A DNA stretch of 64,000 nt, taken from assembly GCA_027886175.1 (NCBI GenBank), contig JAJNNQ010000002.1, forward strand, positions 1,492,001 to 1,556,000, read 5' to 3'. Origin of the DNA: Phylloscopus collybita (taxonomy: Eukaryota; Chordata; Aves; Passeriformes; Phylloscopidae). This document shows positions 35,875 to 47,800 of the stretch, one piece after another (position 1 is the stretch's first letter; each line of letters starts with the position of its first letter). The notes beneath the pieces were generated by a model. That model ran no database searches. It was not told the DNA's origin and saw only the letters and a program-made list of their open reading frames with translations. The position numbers and the translations under genes are program-made.

Positions 35875-35886
35875 AAAAAAAAAAAA
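35829..35886 (+). repeat. A-rich (GAAAAA) tract
   Basis: Poly-A with GAAAAA units inside. Confidence 0.92.
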
Positions 35887-36257
35887 GGAAAAAAATACCA
35901 ACTTTATTACGTACAGTTCCAGCTTGTTCATTTTCTGTCAGAGACTTAATTAATGATGGTGCTAAACTGCTCATTTTGCTCAACAACTGTTCCACAGGTT
36001 GGTTCAGTTTTCACTGCACAGCATCCACACTATTGGATTTCACCAGGAGCCATTTTTGCACCCCTGTGATCCCCAGCAGGGGTGCTGCAAGTGCAGGGAG
36101 GGTGTTTTGATCTTTGGGGATTCGTGTATGGCTTGGAAACCTCTTTTACCTCAGGCTAAGTGCTGGTTTCTCCCTCTTTATTGAGATGTTCCCCCTGTGG
36201 GATGATGAGAAACCCCGCTGGGGGTGAAGCTGTGGAGCTGTTTTGGGATTTGCTTAC

Positions 36258-36365
36258 CCAGGAAGGAGGTCAGGAACCTGAAGTACTTGGGGCATGGCCG
36301 TACCACGACTTCTCCCACCTCTGCTTCAGGCCAGCACGTGATGTTGTCCCACTGCCTCCTGCAGC
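36258..36365 (-). CDS. VIPR1: VIPR1 exon 3 (ectodomain core, WDN-TCWP motif)
   Basis: This exon encodes the core of the class B receptor hormone-binding domain. The 108-bp exon translates as [20 protein letters not shown] then [17 protein letters not shown], using split codons at both ends. The W-D-N-x-T-C-W-P motif is the hallmark of secretin-family ectodomains. Its Asp, Trp and Pro, with cysteines 3-5 in this exon, form the disulfide-stabilised fold. The NIT sequon within the motif is the conserved glycosylation site. The acceptor is CTCTTCCCCAG and the donor GTAAGC. Phase 1 in and phase 1 out match the neighbouring exons exactly. Intron 2 on its right is about 15.2 kb and intron 3 on its left about 10.0 kb. 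No break or stop codon is present. Confidence 0.93.
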
Positions 36366-38230
36366 CTGGGGAAGAGAGAAAAGCAGATGGTGGAGCACTC
36401 AGGAGAGCTGGAGGCAGCAGAGCAGCTCTGCAAAGGTGTGTAGAGCCCCTCACCCTGGCACAGGCACCTTTTGGAATGAAACCCCGCAGAAATATTTCCT
36501 TTAAACACGCAGCTTTTAGCTCCCCCAGTCCCTAAAATTCAGCACTGTAATTTCCCAGAAATCAGTATGCAAAGAACAGCAGATTAGGGAAAAAAAATAA
36601 AAAAAAGCAAATCAGGCTTGATACAAGAACAGTGTCTTCTCCTAGGTTAAAAAGGCAGAAACTCCTAATTAAATATTTATCTTCCTTGCCTTTGTCACTC
36701 CCTGTTGCATTAAAACACCCGATCTGAACGTGTGAGACGTTGTCCCCTTCCTTCCCTGTTTCCCCCAAATGCCATCATCTTTTTCTTCCCATTGCAATGG
36801 TGGTGCAGCTCTCACAGCAGGAAGGGAACACAGATAACAATCAAGGGATCAAGGACCAAAGTCCCTTCACCAGAAGCAGTTTTCTTCTGAAAAAGGGAAA
36901 AGGCACAAAACACTGCTGGAGGCTGAGCAGGGACGGTGCTGTGGGCACAGATGATCCCTGTGGAAGAGTGAGGGAAGGTGGCACATCCTGAGCTATCCAA
37001 GCTAGGAATGAAGGAATAACCAACACAGGGTTTTGTCAAAATGAGGCATTGCTGAAGATTTTCTGGGTAGAATAAAATCTTTCATGGAAAGAAAAAAAAA
37101 AAAAAAAAAGCCATGTCCTTTCCACAGATTTATAATGTTCTGATTTTGCCCTTTTATTTCTCAAAAGGCATTAATAATACCCCATGCTTGCTGCATTGTT
37201 GGATCACGTAACATTAACACTGAAGCCAAAAGGAGCTGGCAGATCTGAATTTAAAAAAAAAAAAAAAAACAACCCAAAAAAAAGAAAAAAAAAAAAGGAG
37301 TCAAACACATTTTTACGTCGATATTTCACCATTTTAGAGTTCTTAGCGGAATTTTGACATTTTCCCCCCCCCCACCCCTGCTTTATATTTCCAACAGCCA
37401 GGCACTTCACTTGCTGCCTGGGTGGGATGGATGGGTTGTCAGCAGAGCTCCCTTTTTCCAGCAGCTCTGCTCTCAGTTATTTGTCACACCCCATCAGATG
37501 GAAACGCTCCCCCAAAATGTGACTCAGGCGCTGCTGAGGTCGACAGGCCCCACACTGAGAGAGACTGGGATGTAAAGAACAAAGTGGTGAGAAAACATTG
37601 AGGAAACACTTCTCACGTGCCAGCAAAAGGAGCTGTGCAAACCCCTGTCAGGCTGCACTTGTTGGTGATTGCACCCTGCTCCGAAATTCCTCCTTTAAAT
37701 CATCTTTCACTCCCTGAGTTAAGGAAAGGCCTGGTGTCATCACCAGCCCCGTGCAGAGCCAGGCAGATCTGTCTCAGATCAATAGGGAGCACACAGAAAT
37801 GCTTTGAAGCTGAGAGAGAACCCTTAGCTCGCTTTCAAAGTGATTTTACAGGTTTCCCCCCCCCAATCCCTCCCTTCTTACATGAGCAAACTGAACTTTT
37901 CAAATAAAGTCCTGAGCTGAGTTTATCGGGAGCCTGAAAAAAATGGAATAACTGATGGTATCTCCTTCACACAGCTCTCCTGCAGAGTTCATTTAAAGTC
38001 AGGTTTCAGGTCCTTACATCAGGTGCCCAGCTCAGTTCTCACAGCCTCACACTTATCTCCCACCAAACAGCCAGCAGCTCCCAAAGTGTCAGGATATTAA
38101 AGATTCCGTGGAAAGTGATTCCATTAAATAATTCCATGACAGGGTATTTCACATTCTACAGTCTTCTCCTCCACCAACTGCAGTAAATTAGAGTGCAGCC
38201 ATTACCTCATGATAGGTTATAATACAAAAT

Positions 38231-38261
38231 AAAAGCCATCTGATAGCATCAGATGGCTTTT
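38231..38261. repeat. Perfect inverted repeat, 14-bp arms, 3-nt loop
   Basis: AAAAGCCATCTGAT, AGC, ATCAGATGGCTTTT. The arms are exact reverse complements, so either strand's RNA can form a tight hairpin. Confidence 0.97.
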
Positions 38262-38619
38262 TAAATGCCCTGAATTACGCACTCTGAGAGTTTTGGTGAT
38301 CTGTATCTTTTTTTTCTCTGTTGACATTTTTCAGCACCACCTGCGATGTGTGAAGAAAGCTTTTAGGTGCTCACTTTTGTAGCAAAAGCTGGGTTTTTTT
38401 TTCTGATCAAAAGGAAGTGGAACTGGCCTTGCAAGACACGCAAAGTGTGTTTTTACAAATTATTGATTCTGTAAGCACACCTTGTACCTGCCCATTGGCT
38501 CTTACAACACCAATCTTCCTCATCGCTGCCGCGGACACAATTGAAAATATTTCTGCAGTAAATAAAGGAGGCAATGGAAACCAGAACTCTGGCTGGCAGT
38601 GCCTGTCACCACAGGATCA

Positions 38620-38776
38620 GCAAATCTTGGAGTGGTTTGGCTTGGAATGGATGAAGATAATCTCATTCCAGATCCCTGCCACTGTCCCAGGCTGCTCCAA
38701 GCCCTGTCCAACCTGGCCTTGGACACTTCCAGGGATCCAGGGGCAGCCACAGCTTTTCTGGGCCTGTTCCAGCAGG
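38620..38776 (-). mobile_element. CR1 3' fragment
   Basis: Antisense, with a deleted 3' part: CACTGTCCCAGGCTGCTCCA, CCTGGCCTTGGACACTTCCA, GGATCCAGGGGCAGCCACAG. Confidence 0.85.
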
Positions 38777-38864
38777 TCTGTGTCTTTCTTGTGCTAATTA
38801 TCTGCTGTAGGAGTCCAGGGTATTCATCTGGAAACCCTGGACAAGCAGAAACCTGTACAGGGGG

Positions 38865-38915
38865 GTTTAAAACCTGTACAGGGGGGTCGGAGATATGTGC
38901 AGGGGGGTTACAGAC
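38865..38915 (+). repeat. Three short tandem units with a palindromic core
   Basis: AACCTGTACAGGGGGGT occurs twice and a variant (ATGTGCAGGGGGGT) follows. CCTGTACAGG is itself a perfect 10-bp palindrome. Confidence 0.85.
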
Positions 38916-38939
38916 CCTGGCATGGACCCCAGACAGGCA

Positions 38940-39480
38940 GGGGTCTCGATTATAGCCCATGGGAAAAATTACCAACACTATGGGAAGAATTGCAAGCCCT
39001 TGAAGGTAGTAGAAAGTAATAATATTTTCACGTTAGGGGTTTCAAGATAAGAAGGACCAGAGACAAGATGGAGGATTCTGGGTGTTACCCTAGAGTCTTC
39101 TCCTTCTTCTTTGTCTCCCTTTTGCACAGTGGTGATGACATGAAGTAGATTTAGAGGGATTGGGTCAAAGTAGAAAATACCTGTCTAGTGTCAAGTGCAT
39201 GCATTGGGTCACAATTGTAAATAATGTGCACGCAATTATCTGTATATAAGATGACGACCTGTGGGCAGGCAGGCAGTCGTCGCCTGTTGCCCGTGCTGTC
39301 CAGACCTTGGCAGAGCTCAGAGAGAATTGTAGAGATAAGATATAATAAACAAAGAAGAAAACCCAGAATAAGAACATCTGAAGACTCCTCGTCTTTTCTG
39401 TTGGCAGCTCGGGGCTTCCAGAAGGACCAGGGGCAGTGCCCATCCCTCATTCTCGGGCAAGCAGAGACCCCGAGAATCTG
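38940..39480 (+). mobile_element. LTR-like block with promoter and polyadenylation signal
   Basis: The order of signals is that of a retroviral LTR: a TATA box (TGTATATAAG, 39241-39250), a GC-rich R-like stretch, and AATAAA at 39344-39349 about 100 bp downstream, then a U5-like segment. The inverted ends and target duplication could not be fixed, and there is no second copy in the window. A promoter of another kind is possible but less likely. It is antisense to VIPR1 in intron 2. Confidence 0.55.
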
Positions 39481-39664
39481 CAGTTCAGGAAAGGCAATAA
39501 TTTTGAGTGAATAGAAGAGAATAACTGGGGTTTAAAAGAGTGGAGCAGTTGGAGATTGATACCTGAAAAATGCTTTACATGCACAGTCCAGTGCTGTAAT
39601 CATCCCATCACAAACTTCAGGTAAAACTTTGTGACCTTTCATCTGACCCAGCACACAGACAACC

Positions 39665-39768
39665 TTTATCAGGGAGCCTTGCAGAAAATGCATTTCTTCC
39701 TCCCAATCTGATAGACTTTATCGTGGAAAACTGCTGGGATTGGGGGGTTGGCAGGCAAAAAAAACCCT
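39665..39768 (+). repeat. Duplicated segment a, copy 1
   Basis: A block of about 104 bp (TTTATCAGGGAGCCTT to GGTTGGCAGGC plus an A-run) repeated at 40133-40242. The two copies flank segment b copy 1. Confidence 0.85.
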
Positions 39769-39776
39769 ACCATGAG

Positions 39777-40128
39777 CCCACCATCAGCCTTGGGTCACCA
39801 TTGCCACCACAGACTCCAGGGAGCAGAGGCCTCCCAAATGAGGGATAATTTTCTATTTAAAAGTTGCATGAAACAGTGAAAAATACCGTAGATAGATTCT
39901 TTTTCTCCCATAGGTCTTGTCAATTAAACTCAAATGGATTTTGATTCTGAACCCAATTTTTAGAACCCAGTTTTTGGAATTCACAACCTCCTCTGCCAAG
40001 GCATTGTATGGTTTGAGTGTCCACTGACAGAAAAATGATGTCCTTTTCTGAATTCACTTGGAACCTGCTCATTGCTGGTTTCACTAGGAATGGCTCAGTT
40101 CTTTCACAAAGACAAAAATATTCACAGC
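39777..40128 (+). repeat. Duplicated segment b, copy 1
   Basis: A 352-bp block repeated at 42112-42455 in the same direction at roughly 95% identity by eye. It starts CCCACCATCAGCC and ends ATATTCACAGC. Confidence 0.9.
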
Positions 40129-40132
40129 CTCA

Positions 40133-40242
40133 TTTATCAAGGGGCCTTCCAGAAATTGCATTTCTTCCTCTCAAACTGACAGATTTTATCCTGGAATACT
40201 GCTGGCATTGGGAGGGTTGGCAGGCAAAAAAAAAAAAACAAC
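40133..40242 (+). repeat. Duplicated segment a, copy 2
   Basis: Second copy of 39665-39768, offset by 468 bp, about 85% similar by eye. Confidence 0.85.
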
Positions 40243-41495
40243 CCAAAAAACTCTCTGAGGGCAGAAAACAGCTGCACTGTGCCTTGAAAGAAGGAAATCC
40301 CTCTCTTCCCTGTGGCATCACTTGGGTATAGCAAAGATGACAAGTTTGGCCTGATCATGTTGTGTTTGGGGATTGATAATGATTCTCCATTAATTATAAA
40401 TGATGACTTCTACCTTGCACTCAAAGTGTCTGCAGGGAGGATACAAAGGTATTTATCAATCCTCACCCAGTGCAGCAAGTGCCAATGGGTTACAAGCACA
40501 CCTGCTCTCCACTTCCATCAGAAGAACTGCTCTGCTCACGTGCCTGTCCCAAAAAAATGGGATACATGCTGCCAAGGGCTGTGCTTTGCCTTGGGAAGGA
40601 TCCCAGGTGAACCTGGAGGAGCTGTACCAAAATAAGGGTGTGGCTTTTCCAGCTCACCACCTCTCTGGGTGTCTCAGGTGCAGTCTTTAAACTCTTGTCA
40701 TGACAAAAATAAACTTTAACATTTTAAATAAATATTAAAAAAAAAAAAAAAGAAGAAGCAGCTTTTTTTTTTCCATTTTAATTATTTTAACTGTGACTCC
40801 CACACCCTCAGCTTTGCCCTGCCCTTCCTTGCCAGACCACGAAGTGCTCTCTGGAGCTGAATATCTTCTTCTGGAGGGCTGCAGGGAGGAATCCTTCCTG
40901 CCTCTAAAGAAGCTGGAGCTCAGATCCCTCTATCCAGCAGCTCAGCCTTCCTCTCTGCAAGCCAAATTCCCCACAAGCCAGCCAAGGGCTGCATCAGCCT
41001 CACTCAGAGCCCTCCTCTAGGAGGTTCTGGCTCAGAAGCAGCTGAAGACCAGTGACACAGTGCTGGCTGCAGGGCATTAGGAGGCCCCAGCACACCTTGC
41101 CCACTGTCTCTGCTAAAAGTGGATCAGAGCTCTCATTTCCTCTCCCTTTGGAAGGTTAATAAACAGAAAACAGGTCAATTCTCACAAGGCACGCTGGTTT
41201 GCAGAACTGGCAGACTGGAGCATGAAAACCCATTTATTGGAGTCATATCTACACTTTACAGCAAGCCGTGGTCAAAGCTTATCTAGGAAGCAGCAGAGAA
41301 TGATTTTCCCTCATGAATAAACATGAATTCCAGAGCCTTGGCACAGCCCTGAGATGGGACTTGGTTTGGCTGGGGAAAGAAATGAATGGCAGCAGGCTGG
41401 TGCCAGGCACTCTCTGAAGCCAGGTGAACTCCCAGTTCAGGGAAAAAAAAAAAAAACAAAACCTAAACAAACCCTTTCAGCACATCAGTCTTTCA

Positions 41496-41610
41496 TTGAA
41501 TCATGGAATCATTAAGGTTAGAAAAGACCTCCAAGGGCATCAAGTACAACCTTTGACAGAACACCACCCCCAAAACCCTCACACCAAACTCTCCCTAATG
41601 CCTGAGGGGT
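41496..41610 (-). mobile_element. CR1 3' fragment
   Basis: Antisense: GAATCATGGAATCATTAAGG, AAAAGACCTCCAAGGGCATC. It ends exactly where the duplicated 220-bp segment begins. Confidence 0.8.
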
Positions 41611-41830
41611 TGCTCCAGGTCTCTTCTGAAAGACATTCCCACACATTTCTCTCCTGGAATCCCTGTTCAGATGCAGAGATGCCCATCTGATGCCTGGGGT
41701 ATCTCAGGAGCTCTCAGTACCCACAGGGATAACAGCAAGGCCAAGGCACAGCTCAGTTAAGCCAGGCTGGGCTACCCCAGGGCACCATCACAGCCTGGTG
41801 TGCTGCAATAAAACCTCATTTTCACTCCAA
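41611..41830 (+). repeat. Duplicated segment c, copy 1
   Basis: A 220-bp block repeated at 43069-43288 with only about three differences by eye. It contains AATAAAA near its right end. Confidence 0.95.
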
Positions 41831-42111
41831 TTTCATACCAGCAGGCAGTTTCCAAGCTCTCAGGACTGTAAACAGCCGTGGGGTGACATTTATTGTCCCC
41901 CTGACAAGCCCAGCCTTGGTGCTCACCCGTGGCTGGCCCTCGTTACAAACATCTCATTACAGCCAATTATCACTGCATCAATCTCCCCGTCCCAGCTGAG
42001 CTCTGATCTCTCCCCTGACTGAGGGAAGCAGACTCCAGAAGCTGGTGCCTGCAACAATCCATAACTCAGCACCACCCAGGCAGTTTGAATTGAACCTCAG
42101 TGGATGAAAAC

Positions 42112-42455
42112 CCCACCATCAGCCTTGGGTCACCACTGCCATCACGGACTCCAGGGAGCAGAGGCCTCCCAAATGAGGGATAATTTTCTATTTAAAAGTT
42201 GCATGAAATAGTGAAAAATACTGTAGATAGATTCTTTTTCTCCCAGAGGTCTTGTCAATTAAACTCAATTGGATTTTGATTCTGAACCCAGGAAAATTTT
42301 TTAGAATTCTCAACCTCCTGCGCCAAGGCATTGCACGGTTTGAGTGTCCACTGACAGAAAAATTATGTCCTTTTCTGAATTCACTTGGAACCTGCTCATT
42401 GCTGGTTTCACTAGGAATGGCTCAGTTCTTTCACAAAGACAAAAATATTCACAGC
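42112..42455 (+). repeat. Duplicated segment b, copy 2
   Basis: Second copy of the block at 39777-40128, offset by about 2.3 kb, with a few substitutions and small indels. Confidence 0.9.
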
Positions 42456-43068
42456 TTAACCACAGTATCCCTTTCCCTGGGGAGAAAATCCATAAAATCC
42501 TCTTTAATATCCCTCCTCAGGCATCTCTTTTTCAAGCCAAAGTGTCCCAGCCTATTTAGTAGCTTCCAGCATGGAAACAGCTCCCTATCATTTCTCCCTT
42601 GTATCTTTGGTGGTTTTAATTTTACCCCAGCCTGCCCTGGGCTTGCAGAGTAGGGTTTTTCCCTATTTTTCTGTGACAGATTGGGTTTGACTGGGGTTAG
42701 CTTGGCTCCGAGGTTTCGCTAAATGCATCCTCCCTCTCTTCCCTGAAAAAGTCACTGCTGTGCCCTCCTGTCGCCAGTCCCACTCACACTCCAGCAGCCT
42801 TTGGGCATCTCTCCTTCCCCCAGTTCCATCTCATCACCTTTTCTATTTGTATCACCACCGACACTCTGCTCTGCAACAACCCCATCCCCTAAGGGCTCCC
42901 CTTCCAGCTTCCCACAGCCTTTTGTTTGGATTTCTTGCCCCTTGTGCTGCCTGCTCTCACTCCAGCACTGCAGGCAGGACTGTGGCAGAGAACCCACCCA
43001 GCTGAAGGAAAGCCACAGTCCTGCCAGGGATGTGACTCCTGACAGGGTGACATTTCCTTCAGGAGACC

Positions 43069-43288
43069 TGCTCCAGGTCTCTTCTGAAAGACATTCCCAC
43101 ACATTTCTCTCCTGGAATCCCTGTTCAGATGCAGAGATGCCCATCTGATGCCTGGGGTATCTCAGGAGCTCTCAGTACCCACAGGGATAACAGCAAGGCC
43201 AAGGCACAGCTCAGTTAAGCCAGGCTGGGCTATCCCAGGGCACCATCACAGCCTGGTGTGCTGCAATAAAATCTCTTTTTCACTCCAA
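43069..43288 (+). repeat. Duplicated segment c, copy 2
   Basis: Second copy of the block at 41611-41830, offset by 1,458 bp. The length is identical. Confidence 0.95.
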
Positions 43289-43514
43289 AATCTCATTTTC
43301 CTTCCCACCACCCATGAGCTCTGCTGGTGCCCTGATGCTCCTGTGCTCATGGCTCACTGAGGGGTTTGCAACTCCAATTCAGCACAAAAGGGACTCAGGT
43401 AACCATAGGGAGCAAAAAGGATCCCAGAATTCAAGATAAGTGAAAAGAGTTTGCTTTGGACTTTGCCTCAGTATCTGTGGCCAGACAGAGACTGTGATTT
43501 CGTTTTTCCCACTC

Positions 43515-43566
43515 TGTACAAGTTGGACTTGATAAACTTCTTTTCTACCTTAACAACTCCATGATT
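43515..43566 (+). mobile_element. CR1 3' tail (short)
   Basis: Sense tail: AGTTGGACTTGATAAACTTC and AACAACTCCATGATTCTAA. Confidence 0.6.
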
Positions 43567-45075
43567 CTAAACCAAGAGCACCACCAATTACTGTAAAACC
43601 TGCTTTACACTTCTGCAAGCAGAAGCTGTCCAAGCCCTCAACAGGAATATATTAAAAAATAACTTTCTTCCTAAGTGTTTGCAGAAATTTTGACTCAAAG
43701 ACATGTGAAGGAAACCTCACCTTAAAAGCCCCAGACTGGGTCATTCTAATCAGCATGAAAGAAATTACCAGTCACTGTTGTTGGAAGATGGTTTAAGCAT
43801 GAAAATCCTATGGGATTTTCCATCAACAACATCTATTAGGAAACAATTTTGTTTTTAAAAGAAGTTTGTAATCTTTTGGCCTTTTTTGACCAACAAACTA
43901 AATAAACACTGGACTTTTTTTAATCCCTCCTTTTCATAAATCAAATTTGTGAGCTGAGCCCTTCTGCCTAACTCCAGAACATGTAAACTGAAAAGATCCA
44001 AGATTTAAGACGAAGGTTTACACAGGGAGTTGCCAAATCCATGACTTATTTCCTCAGCAGCCCCTAAAGATGATCTCCAGTGCTCTGACACAGAGCATGC
44101 TTAAAGGATTATTCCAGGGTTTCCTCACTCAAATCCCTCTGCTCTTCCAGCAGTTGTAGACAACTGGATTTATAGAGAATCAGACTTTGAATTCAGTTAC
44201 TTTCCTGGATGTTTTTTCCCATATTGGTGTCTCCAGAGAGGAATTCATAGCAAAGGCGAGTGGCTCAACCTCTAGGAATGCTTTTCCCAACATCCCTTAT
44301 GATGTGTGCAATATTCCCCAGTGTACTTATCCCAGGTAAGAAGGGTGGATACCACCATGACAGCGCTCTGACACAGTCAATATTAACAGAACAACAAAAA
44401 GAAAATATGAGGAAGGAGAGATGTTTTTAACCAGAAACCTCATGGGATGTGAGAGGGACAAACACAAGCTGCTGTCAGAAACAAAACCTCTGCTTAGGTG
44501 GCTTTAATCTGAGCCATTATCCAGAGCCTTGAAAATACTCTGAATTTATTTTCCATTGGCCTGCAGCAATGGCACTTTCTCCTTTTCTCTACAACCTTTG
44601 CATGGCTAAGGCTGTGTGCATTTTTCTATTCTCCCGTGTTAAAAAATAAAAGGAACCAAAACGTCTGCTGGCATTTAAAAATGTGACACATTCTCCAAAC
44701 TAAAATGCCTTCTCCAACACAAATTTATGTCCACCAAGTGGCTGCTAATCCCAAAAAAAAAAAACCCTGGGACAGCTGTTCCCAAGTCAAACAAACGCTG
44801 CTGCTTAGAGAGCTTCCAGCCAGGAGTCAGCAACAGACAAAACCAAGGCAAAGCCTCCACCCCTGCTGTGTTTTAAGGCAGAAAACAGATGTTGGGACAT
44901 CTTAACACCTGTGGGAAGGTGAGGTCAAGGCAAAGATCAACCTTTACCTCCACAGGGAGGAGTGATGAGGTGCTGTGGGTGTCTGTGCTGGGATTTCATA
45001 CTGGTTTTGGTGGGCATTTGGCACCTCAGGTGGGTGGGCGGGCTCAGAGAAGCAGCTGAGGGACCACTGCTGGAA

Positions 45076-45150
45076 GCATGGAATCAGTAAGGTTGGAAAA
45101 AACATTTTAAAACCATTGAGGCCAGCATCACTGAAGCACATCCCCAAAAC
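45076..45150 (-). mobile_element. CR1 3' fragment (weak)
   Basis: Antisense: GCATGGAATCAGTAAGGTTG followed by diverged CR1-like sequence. Confidence 0.6.
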
Positions 45151-46104
45151 TCAGCTGGGAATCAGCACTGCTCACTGGAGAGGTGGGCAGTGGGTCACAG
45201 AGCAAGGATGGAGAGGAAAAAAGAAGCATTTTTAGGGAAAATTTTGCTGATTGCTGTTTCCTCAGAAAGAAACTCCTGATCTGGAAGAGCAGCATTGGCT
45301 TCAGGCTGGATCAAGGCAGCCAACACCAAAGTCTGGGGGGTTGGTTCTCAGGGCTGGGTTTACCACTGTGACAGCACCTCTCCCTTCTTGTGTTTCAGCT
45401 TTCACGGCAGAGACTGCAAAGGCTCTCCTCCGAAAAACCCAAGGCAGATTTCTTTAGTTTGTGTTTCCAGGGAGTGGGTTCCACCTCTGTAAGAGCTGCA
45501 GCATGAAGGTGTTTGGGAAGAGTCCCAGAGAGATGAGGGAATGGTGAAGGAAAACCATTTGAAGGACCAGTCCTGCTGTATCGTGACCATTGCCAAAGAA
45601 CTGGGAGAAAAAATTCCAGTTAAATAAAAGGGAGCTTGACTTTGGTACTGATCCTACAGGAGAGTCTGGGGTTTAAGGTCTTGATGCCCCATGGCTGAAT
45701 TTTCTACTGTTGTAGGAGAAGCCACCCTGCCAAGGCATGGAGGGGACTGATGTCATACCTGGGAGTTGCCCAGTGCTGCTGGTCAGAGCAAGAAGGGAAC
45801 TAAGAGGCCCCTTGTACCACCTAGGCTGGAGTACCAGGAAAAAAAGTAAATTAAAAATTAATAAAAGAGAACGTGGTAAAAATTCCAGCAGGTGTTTTTG
45901 CCTCTAGAGAGACCATCAAGTTCAAACACATTTCAGACTGAGCTAAACTGGTTATTTTTGAGTCTGTTGACAGATGTTTGATTTAGGGTTTGATTTAGCA
46001 GAACAACAGCTGTCATTTAATGCCATTCCTGTTGCCCCAGGACTTTTTAAGAGGTTGATGAATACGGTACAAGACTTGTGAGAGCTCTACACAACTCTGA
46101 AATG

Positions 46105-46230
46105 ACAGGAGCACAGACTCTTTGAGGCTGGGAAAGACCCCTAAGGTCACCAAATCCAACCACCAACCCAGCCCCACCACGTTCCCCACTGATGCACGTC
46201 CTCAAGTGCCACACCCACAGTTTTTCCCCA
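46105..46230 (-). mobile_element. CR1 3' fragment
   Basis: Antisense: GGAAAGACCCCTAAGGTCAC, CAAATCCAACCACCAACCC, CTCAAGTGCCACACCCACAG. Confidence 0.75.
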
Positions 46231-46946
46231 CCCTACTTTGGGCACTCTCTGGAGTTCTTGAGCTGGATCAGCCACGTGGTGCCTTCTCCAGCACCTGGAG
46301 AGCTGCTGATAACAGGATTGTCCCACCAATCCCACTGACACCTCATCTGCCCCAGCAGGCCTTATGCAACTGGGAGGTGAGAATTCACTTGAACTTTTCC
46401 AAGCAAGGAACTATTAATTATTTCTTATCTTGCTGCACTATAAACAGATGGTGATGAATAAACAGGCTCCTAATTTAAACTTCATCAATTTTTTTTTTTT
46501 TCCAGCTTGATTTTTAATTTCCATATGTTCACTGCTTCTCCTCCCATCAAACTTGCTTTGGCTTCTTTAGGGGGGCTTGACAGAGACCCTCCAGGCTCCA
46601 AATTTGGTTTTTCAAGCCAGCCTCCACTGTGGAACAGCAAAAGCAATGTTCAGAGTTTAAACAGCATGGGTCATTCCCCAGCTGGATTTTTTTGTGTGTG
46701 TGACAGTGGTGTTGATGAACTTGCAGGACTCATCTCTATCTCCCAACAAGGGTGAGGCATGTGCAAGTTAAGCAGATGAGAACAGGCATTGAGAGAGGGA
46801 ATGACACTATTTTTTTTTCCATGTTTTCCATTTTTCAAACTTTTTTTATTGGGTTTTATTCTGTTTCTAAGGCAGACAGGGCTAGAGAGCAAATAAAAAT
46901 AAAAAGGAAGTGTTGAAGGAAGGGGTTGTAGGGGTTGTAGGGGTAT

Positions 46947-47080
46947 CAGGCCAGGTTGGACAGGGCTTGGAGCAACCTGGGATAGTGGAAGGTGTCCCTG
47001 TCCATGGCAGGGGGTTGGAATGAGATGAGCTTTAAGGTCCCTTCCAACCCAAACCATTCCATGACTCTGTGATTCCACGA
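46947..47080 (+). mobile_element. CR1 3' end
   Basis: Sense: CAGGTTGGACAGGGCTTGG, GGATAGTGGAAGGTGTCCCT, TTAAGGTCCCTTCCAACCC, with the tail CATGACTCTGTGATTCCACG. Confidence 0.92.
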
Positions 47081-47732
47081 AGGCCGTGCTTCCTGCACAG
47101 CTCTTGGGTCTCCAGAGCTGCTCATCCCACCCAGACACGAGCCATGGTTCCTTATTCAGCTGTTATCCCTAAATAACTCTCCTGCTTCTGAAAGAGTATC
47201 TGATTGCAGAGCAAATTAATTAGCAATAATGGGATAAACAGATAATGAGCTGAGCCAGCCGATTTAGACCTGATTGATTTTCCTGCCCTTTTAACAAAGA
47301 GAGGGCTACTTCTTTTTATTTATTATCATTTCATTTGTGTGCTTCAGTTTAAGCTGAACTGTTTGTAAATCACAACCAGGGAGGAGCGAAGCTTTCTCAA
47401 AAACAAACCCAGAAATTCTCCTCTGTGCTCTGGGACCATGACATAAAAGAAGCAAGTGAAAGTCAGCAGGAAGCAGTGCAGTGGTGATTCCTGCCTTGCA
47501 GCCTTCAGGAGCTCAGCCACACTTCACAGAGGGGGATTTACCTCTGTCTGTGAGTCTGGGAAGTAAAGCCCCTTATCCCAACCCTTGGGAGAGCTTCCCT
47601 ACTGCTGCCCAGTGCCTTATCAGCTGAGCAGCCACTGTGTTGCACACATATGTCCCAGCTGGAAAAGCATCTGGAGCTAAATCCCAGTTTTCAGTGAGGC
47701 TGGGATTGCATTCCTCACTTCTCTGAAATACA

Positions 47733-47800
47733 GAAGCATGGAATAGTTCAGGTTAAAAAGGACCTTTAAAGGTCATCTTGTTCAACCCCCTTGCCATGAT
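47733..47800 (-). mobile_element. CR1 3' fragment
   Basis: Antisense: CATGGAATAGTTCAGG, AGGACCTTTAAAGGTCATC, CAACCCCCTTGCCATG. Confidence 0.75.

Larger units (their letters stand above)
26282..36257 (-). other. VIPR1: VIPR1 intron 3 (9,976 bp)
   Basis: CR1 pieces lie at about 29.5, 29.7, 31.2, 33.3, 33.9 and 34.5-35.0 kb. The last is split by a solo LTR at 34562-34906. An (AT)n run lies at 34445-34468 and a purine-rich A/G tract at 35829-35886. I see nothing identifiable in 26.3-29.5 kb or in 31.4-33.2 kb apart from two short tandem duplications listed separately. Confidence 0.85.

Noticed and set aside
41690..43360. Two frames starting with the same peptide (MPGVSQELSVP...)
   Set aside because: The shared peptide comes from the duplicated 220-bp DNA segment; differences do not look like coding constraint and no gene structure surrounds it.
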